Below the pieces are notes generated by a model that did not search any database, had not been told where the DNA came from, and saw only the letters and a program-made list of their open reading frames with translations. Positions 15,108 to 17,897 of a DNA stretch of 17,897 nucleotides are shown here, one piece after another (within the stretch, counting starts at the first letter, position 1; each line of letters starts with the position of its first letter). Position numbers and translations under genes: made by a program. Where the stretch lies: positions 7,942 to 25,838 of the forward strand of contig PMAK01000254.1 in assembly GCA_003153655.1 (NCBI GenBank), in the 5' to 3' direction. Source of the stretch: Phycisphaerales bacterium (lineage in GTDB: Bacteria > Planctomycetota > Phycisphaerae > Tepidisphaerales > Tepidisphaeraceae).

Positions 15108-16967
15108 CGCCCGCGCACACCATCGTCGCCACGCATCGCGAAATGCCGCCTCCACATTCCGCGTAAATCGTGGCGCATCCATCAGCGCCGAACTTCGCAT
15201 CCGTTCCCGCAAAGTCCTTCGCAACTCACTCAACCGCGAAAGATCACCCGCGAGTTCCATCGCAAGATCCACATATTGTTCAGGACTTGAAGCAACCAAA
15301 TCGCCAAGCCCAAGATTAGAAAGAATACTTTGGCCGCCGCGTCCCACCGGCGTCTGGCCTGACAAAGTAATTACCGGAACACCCATCCAGATCGTGTCGC
15401 ATGTGGTAATCCCGCCGTTGTACGGAAATGTATCCAGCCCAATGTCGATCCGATGATATGTCCGTATGTAAGGTTCCCAGGTCTGCCGATCGACAAACTC
15501 CACGCGATCAGCCGCGAGGCCGTGCCGATCGAATTGCTCGCGCGTTGTTTCCAGATATTTTCCAAAAGGCGCGTGAATCAGCAGCCGCGATCGTGGCGTT
15601 CGTTTTAAAATCTCAGACCAAAGATCAATTGCCGCGGTCGAAACCTTAGCAAACTGATTCATCGATCCAAACGTGACGTATCCGTTCTGCTTCGCGGGCA
15701 AAGGCGACGGATCGGGCGTTTCCCGGCCCGGCGCATAACACCAATACGTCTCCAACAGCCGAATCGTCTCTTCGCTATAGCATTTCAAATCCGTCCCCGG
15801 CGGATCGAGATGCGGATCGGAGAAGCGATAATGCATCCCCTCGACCCCGCTGGCGCCGCAATATCCCAGATAAGTGATTTGAACCGGGGCGGGAGCAATC
15901 GCGAACGTGCGCAGCCGATTGTTTCCCGTATGCAATGACAAATCGATCAGAATATCGATTCCATCGCCCCTAATCTGCTCCGCGAGACGCTCATCGGTCA
16001 GTAGCAGGACATCGCGCCAATGATCGCTAAAATTTCGTAACTGCTCGGTCATCTCATCCGGGCGCATGACGCTGCTGTAGCAAAATATTTCGTATCGCTC
16101 ACGATCATGCTGCCGCAACAATGGCAATAAATTCCAACCGACAACGTGCTGTCGCAAATCGGGCGAAACATATCCAACCCGCAAACGTCGATCGATATCC
16201 CGGCTATTTTTGTGCGGAAGAATCAGATGCCGGAGGGGCTTGCCATGGCGTTGGTCCCATTTCCGCGCTTCCCGTAGAATCGCCGCCGCGTTACATCCGG
16301 GATGAAAGCTCATCGCGAAGACAAGATTGCTGTGAGCCATCGCGTCGGTGGGGTCGAGTTCGATCGCCCGCCGATGCGCCTGCATCGCATTATCCACTCT
16401 TGCCATTCGGGATAAAATCGCGCCCAGGTTGTTGTACGCCTTGCCGTCATCAGGCTTCGCAGCCACCGCGCGTTGTAAAACCTCATACGCCTCATCGGTC
16501 TGTCCAAGATCCTTCAACGAATTACTCAGGTTATTCAAACTGTCCGCAGACCTCGGATCAATCGCCAGCGCCTGATTAAATATCCCGACCGATTCCGCGA
16601 GTAGTCCTCGCTCCGTCAGCAGCAGCCCCAGATTATTCAGCGCTTCCACAAAATTCGGCCGGATCGCCACTGCCCGCCGCCAGGCCGCCTCCGCCTGTGG
16701 AATTTTCCCCATCTGCTTCAGCACAATCCCCGCATTGTAATAAACCCCCGCATTCTCCGGCTGAATCTTCAGTGCCCGCCAATACGCGTCCAGCGCCTCC
16801 TCCAGCCGCCCCAACATCCCCAGTGCAATCCCCAGACTATTCAGACATTCAACCTGATCCGGCTCGAGCACCAAAGATTTTTGGAAAGCCCCCACCGCTT
16901 CAATCAAGCGCCCCGCCTGATAAAGCTGCATGGCCCGCGCGAAATCATTGCCGCTCGACATACGCAT
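15105..16967 (-). CDS. TPR-GT41 glycosyltransferase, copy 5
   Basis: A 620-residue protein with about six TPRs (residues 5-207), several carrying N-N-L-G or N-N-L-S, then the GT41 domain (about 260-617). Motifs: V-G-Y-V-S-P-D-L-R-Q-H (His274; Leu replaces the usual Phe), N-Q-F-A-K (Lys441) and Y-N-G-G-I-T-T-C-D (516-524). It is the closest relative of copy 4. Two starts are possible: ATG at 16967, or ATG at 16961, which gives M-S-S like the M-S-V of copy 4 and lies 8 bases after the TATAAT of the junction motif; the second fits the array pattern better. Neither has a Shine-Dalgarno. No membrane segment or signal peptide, so cytoplasmic. Confidence 0.9.
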   Translation of the reverse strand: MRMSSGNDFARAMQLYQAGRLIEAVGAFQKSLVLEPDQVECLNSLGIALGMLGRLEEALDAYWRALKIQPENAGVYYNAGIVLKQMGKIPQAEAAWRRAVAIRPNFVEALNNLGLLLTERGLLAESVGIFNQALAIDPRSADSLNNLSNSLKDLGQTDEAYEVLQRAVAAKPDDGKAYNNLGAILSRMARVDNAMQAHRRAIELDPTDAMAHSNLVFAMSFHPGCNAAAILREARKWDQRHGKPLRHLILPHKNSRDIDRRLRVGYVSPDLRQHVVGWNLLPLLRQHDRERYEIFCYSSVMRPDEMTEQLRNFSDHWRDVLLLTDERLAEQIRGDGIDILIDLSLHTGNNRLRTFAIAPAPVQITYLGYCGASGVEGMHYRFSDPHLDPPGTDLKCYSEETIRLLETYWCYAPGRETPDPSPLPAKQNGYVTFGSMNQFAKVSTAAIDLWSEILKRTPRSRLLIHAPFGKYLETTREQFDRHGLAADRVEFVDRQTWEPYIRTYHRIDIGLDTFPYNGGITTCDTIWMGVPVITLSGQTPVGRGGQSILSNLGLGDLVASSPEQYVDLAMELAGDLSRLSELRRTLRERMRSSALMDAPRFTRNVEAAFRDAWRRWCARA

Positions 16968-16968
16968 C

Positions 16969-16981
16969 CATTATACGGCTA
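16969..16981 (-). promoter_or_regulatory. Conserved junction motif C with TATAAT, upstream of copy 5
   Basis: The minus strand reads TAGCCGTATAATG, identical to motifs A and B. TAG ends copy 6; TATAAT (16975-16970) is 8 bases before the ATG at 16961 or 2 bases before the ATG at 16967. The 3' coding ends upstream of the three motifs differ, so identity across the junction stands out. Confidence 0.5.
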
Positions 16982-17897
16982 CGACTCCGCGCACCAGCGC
17001 CGCCACACATCCCGATATGCTCCCTCTACATCTCGCGCAAATTGCCGCCCATCCATCAGCGGCGATGTCTGCATCCGCGCCCGCATTCCCGCGCGAAGTT
17101 CCCTCAGCCGCGTGTGATCACGGGCTAAACCCGTCGCGATGGCTACATATTTTTCCTGGCTGTCAGCGATCAATTCTGTAAGCCCCATATTCGTTAGCAG
17201 GCTTACTCCCACCCGCGCCAGATGCGTCTTTCCCGCCAGAGTTATTACCGGCACGCCCATCCAGAGCGCCTCGCACGTCGTGGTCGTCCCATGATATGGA
17301 AAAGTATCCAATGCGATATCAACATCGCCGTACTTGCGAAAATGAGAAGCCAAATCATCCTCATGCCCGGCCAACTCCAGCCGTTCCGGGCCAATCCCCC
17401 GCTGCTCAAAATCCGCCCGAATTCGCTCGCAAATCGCCGCATCAGCGAGTGCTCGGTCTTTCAAAAGCAAGCGTGATCCCGCGATCCCCTTCAAAATTTC
17501 AGCCCACATATCCAAAACCATCGGCGTCGCCTTGGCGGCCTTGTTGAAGGAACCAAAACAAAAAGACCGTCCCGTCGAAACCGGAGTCGGAGCAACGTCG
17601 GGTAGATCAGTCGGCGGCGCAAAACACCAATTCGTCTTTGGCAGCCTGAGCAGCTTCTCGCTGTAAAACGCCTCCGTCATCCCGGGCGGGTCGGCCCATC
17701 CGTCCGTCAGCCGATAGTCAATCGCCTCCAAGCCCGTCGTCCCCGCATATCCGAGCCAGGAAATCTGAACCGGCGCCGGCTTACGCGCAAAAACCAGGAG
17801 CCGATTCCGCGCCGTGTATCCCATCAACTCCACAAGAATGTCGATCCCATGACCGCGGATCATTTCGGCCAGAGGCCCGTCGGACAGAATCGTTGTT
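16979..17897 (-). CDS. TPR-GT41 glycosyltransferase, copy 6 (C-terminal part, cut by right edge)
   Basis: The frame is open from the TAG at 16981-16979 to the window edge, giving 305 complete codons from the C-terminal part of a GT41 domain. The visible N-terminal end (T-T-I-L-S-D-G-P-L-A-E-M-I-R-G-H-G-I-D-I-L-V) matches an internal stretch of copy 3, so the true start and TPRs lie beyond the window. Motifs: N-K-A-A-K (Lys at the OGT Lys842 place), Y-H-G-T-T-T-T-C-E and S-L-L-T-N-M-G-L, all of the copy 3 subtype. The protein ends W-R-R-W-C-A-E-S, like the other minus-strand copies. It is the most upstream visible gene of the minus-strand array. The His motif at the start of the domain cannot be checked. 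Confidence 0.88.
   Translation of the reverse strand, partial: TTILSDGPLAEMIRGHGIDILVELMGYTARNRLLVFARKPAPVQISWLGYAGTTGLEAIDYRLTDGWADPPGMTEAFYSEKLLRLPKTNWCFAPPTDLPDVAPTPVSTGRSFCFGSFNKAAKATPMVLDMWAEILKGIAGSRLLLKDRALADAAICERIRADFEQRGIGPERLELAGHEDDLASHFRKYGDVDIALDTFPYHGTTTTCEALWMGVPVITLAGKTHLARVGVSLLTNMGLTELIADSQEKYVAIATGLARDHTRLRELRAGMRARMQTSPLMDGRQFARDVEGAYRDVWRRWCAES

Noticed and set aside
1..17897. tRNA, rRNA, insertion sequences, integrase or attachment sites
   Set aside because: No such gene, transposase motif or terminal inverted repeat was seen; the repeated GT41 genes are homologous coding sequences, not mobile elements.

Overview
This 17.9 kb window is GC-rich, almost fully coding bacterial DNA. 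It is dominated by six genes for TPR-containing glycosyltransferases of the O-GlcNAc transferase / SPINDLY type (CAZy GT41; five complete, one cut by the right edge). The dense expansion of TPR-GT41 proteins, a free-standing SWIM-SNF2 helicase, a DUF486 membrane protein and small lipoproteins suggests Planctomycetota or a related PVC/soil lineage. That placement is inference from gene content, because no rRNA or ribosomal protein is present.

Layout. 1-165 (minus): 5' end of a lipoprotein gene leaving the left edge. 166-315: divergent intergenic region with a perfect 12-bp tandem repeat and a plausible promoter for the plus-strand genes. 316-9509 (plus): a tightly packed probable operon of membrane-anchored alpha/beta hydrolase, SWIM-SNF2 helicase, two TPR-GT41 paralogs, RuvC and a GNAT acetyltransferase, several joined by 4-base stop/start overlaps. 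9510-9717: gap with a possible 31-codon ORF, a G-quadruplex-like run and a candidate promoter. 9718-10797 (plus): a divergent IspD-like cytidylyltransferase and a DUF486 four-helix membrane protein. 10794-17897 (minus): four TPR-GT41 genes in tandem, running toward the plus-strand genes and meeting them tail to tail with overlapping stop codons.

How the genes fit together. The GT41 proteins fall into three visible subtypes: the plus-strand pair; the 566/620-residue pair; and the 859-residue protein together with the truncated one. This fits repeated local duplication. Each probably transfers a nucleotide-activated sugar to protein, with the TPR superhelix choosing the substrate; donor and targets cannot be read from the sequence. 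The other plus-strand genes are DNA-maintenance (SNF2, RuvC) or general enzymes, and their link to glycosylation may only be co-transcription.

The most interesting non-coding signal is a near-identical block (TAGCCGTATAATG) at all three junctions of the minus-strand array. It holds the upstream stop codon and a perfect TATAAT 6-8 bases before the next start codon, with no Shine-Dalgarno sequence. The first plus-strand gene also has a -10-like hexamer 7 bases before its ATG and no Shine-Dalgarno. Together these suggest leaderless internal promoters. A second large-scale signal is a strand-composition switch near 9.6-10 kb (plus strand G-rich to the left, C-rich to the right) that comes before the change in gene orientation.
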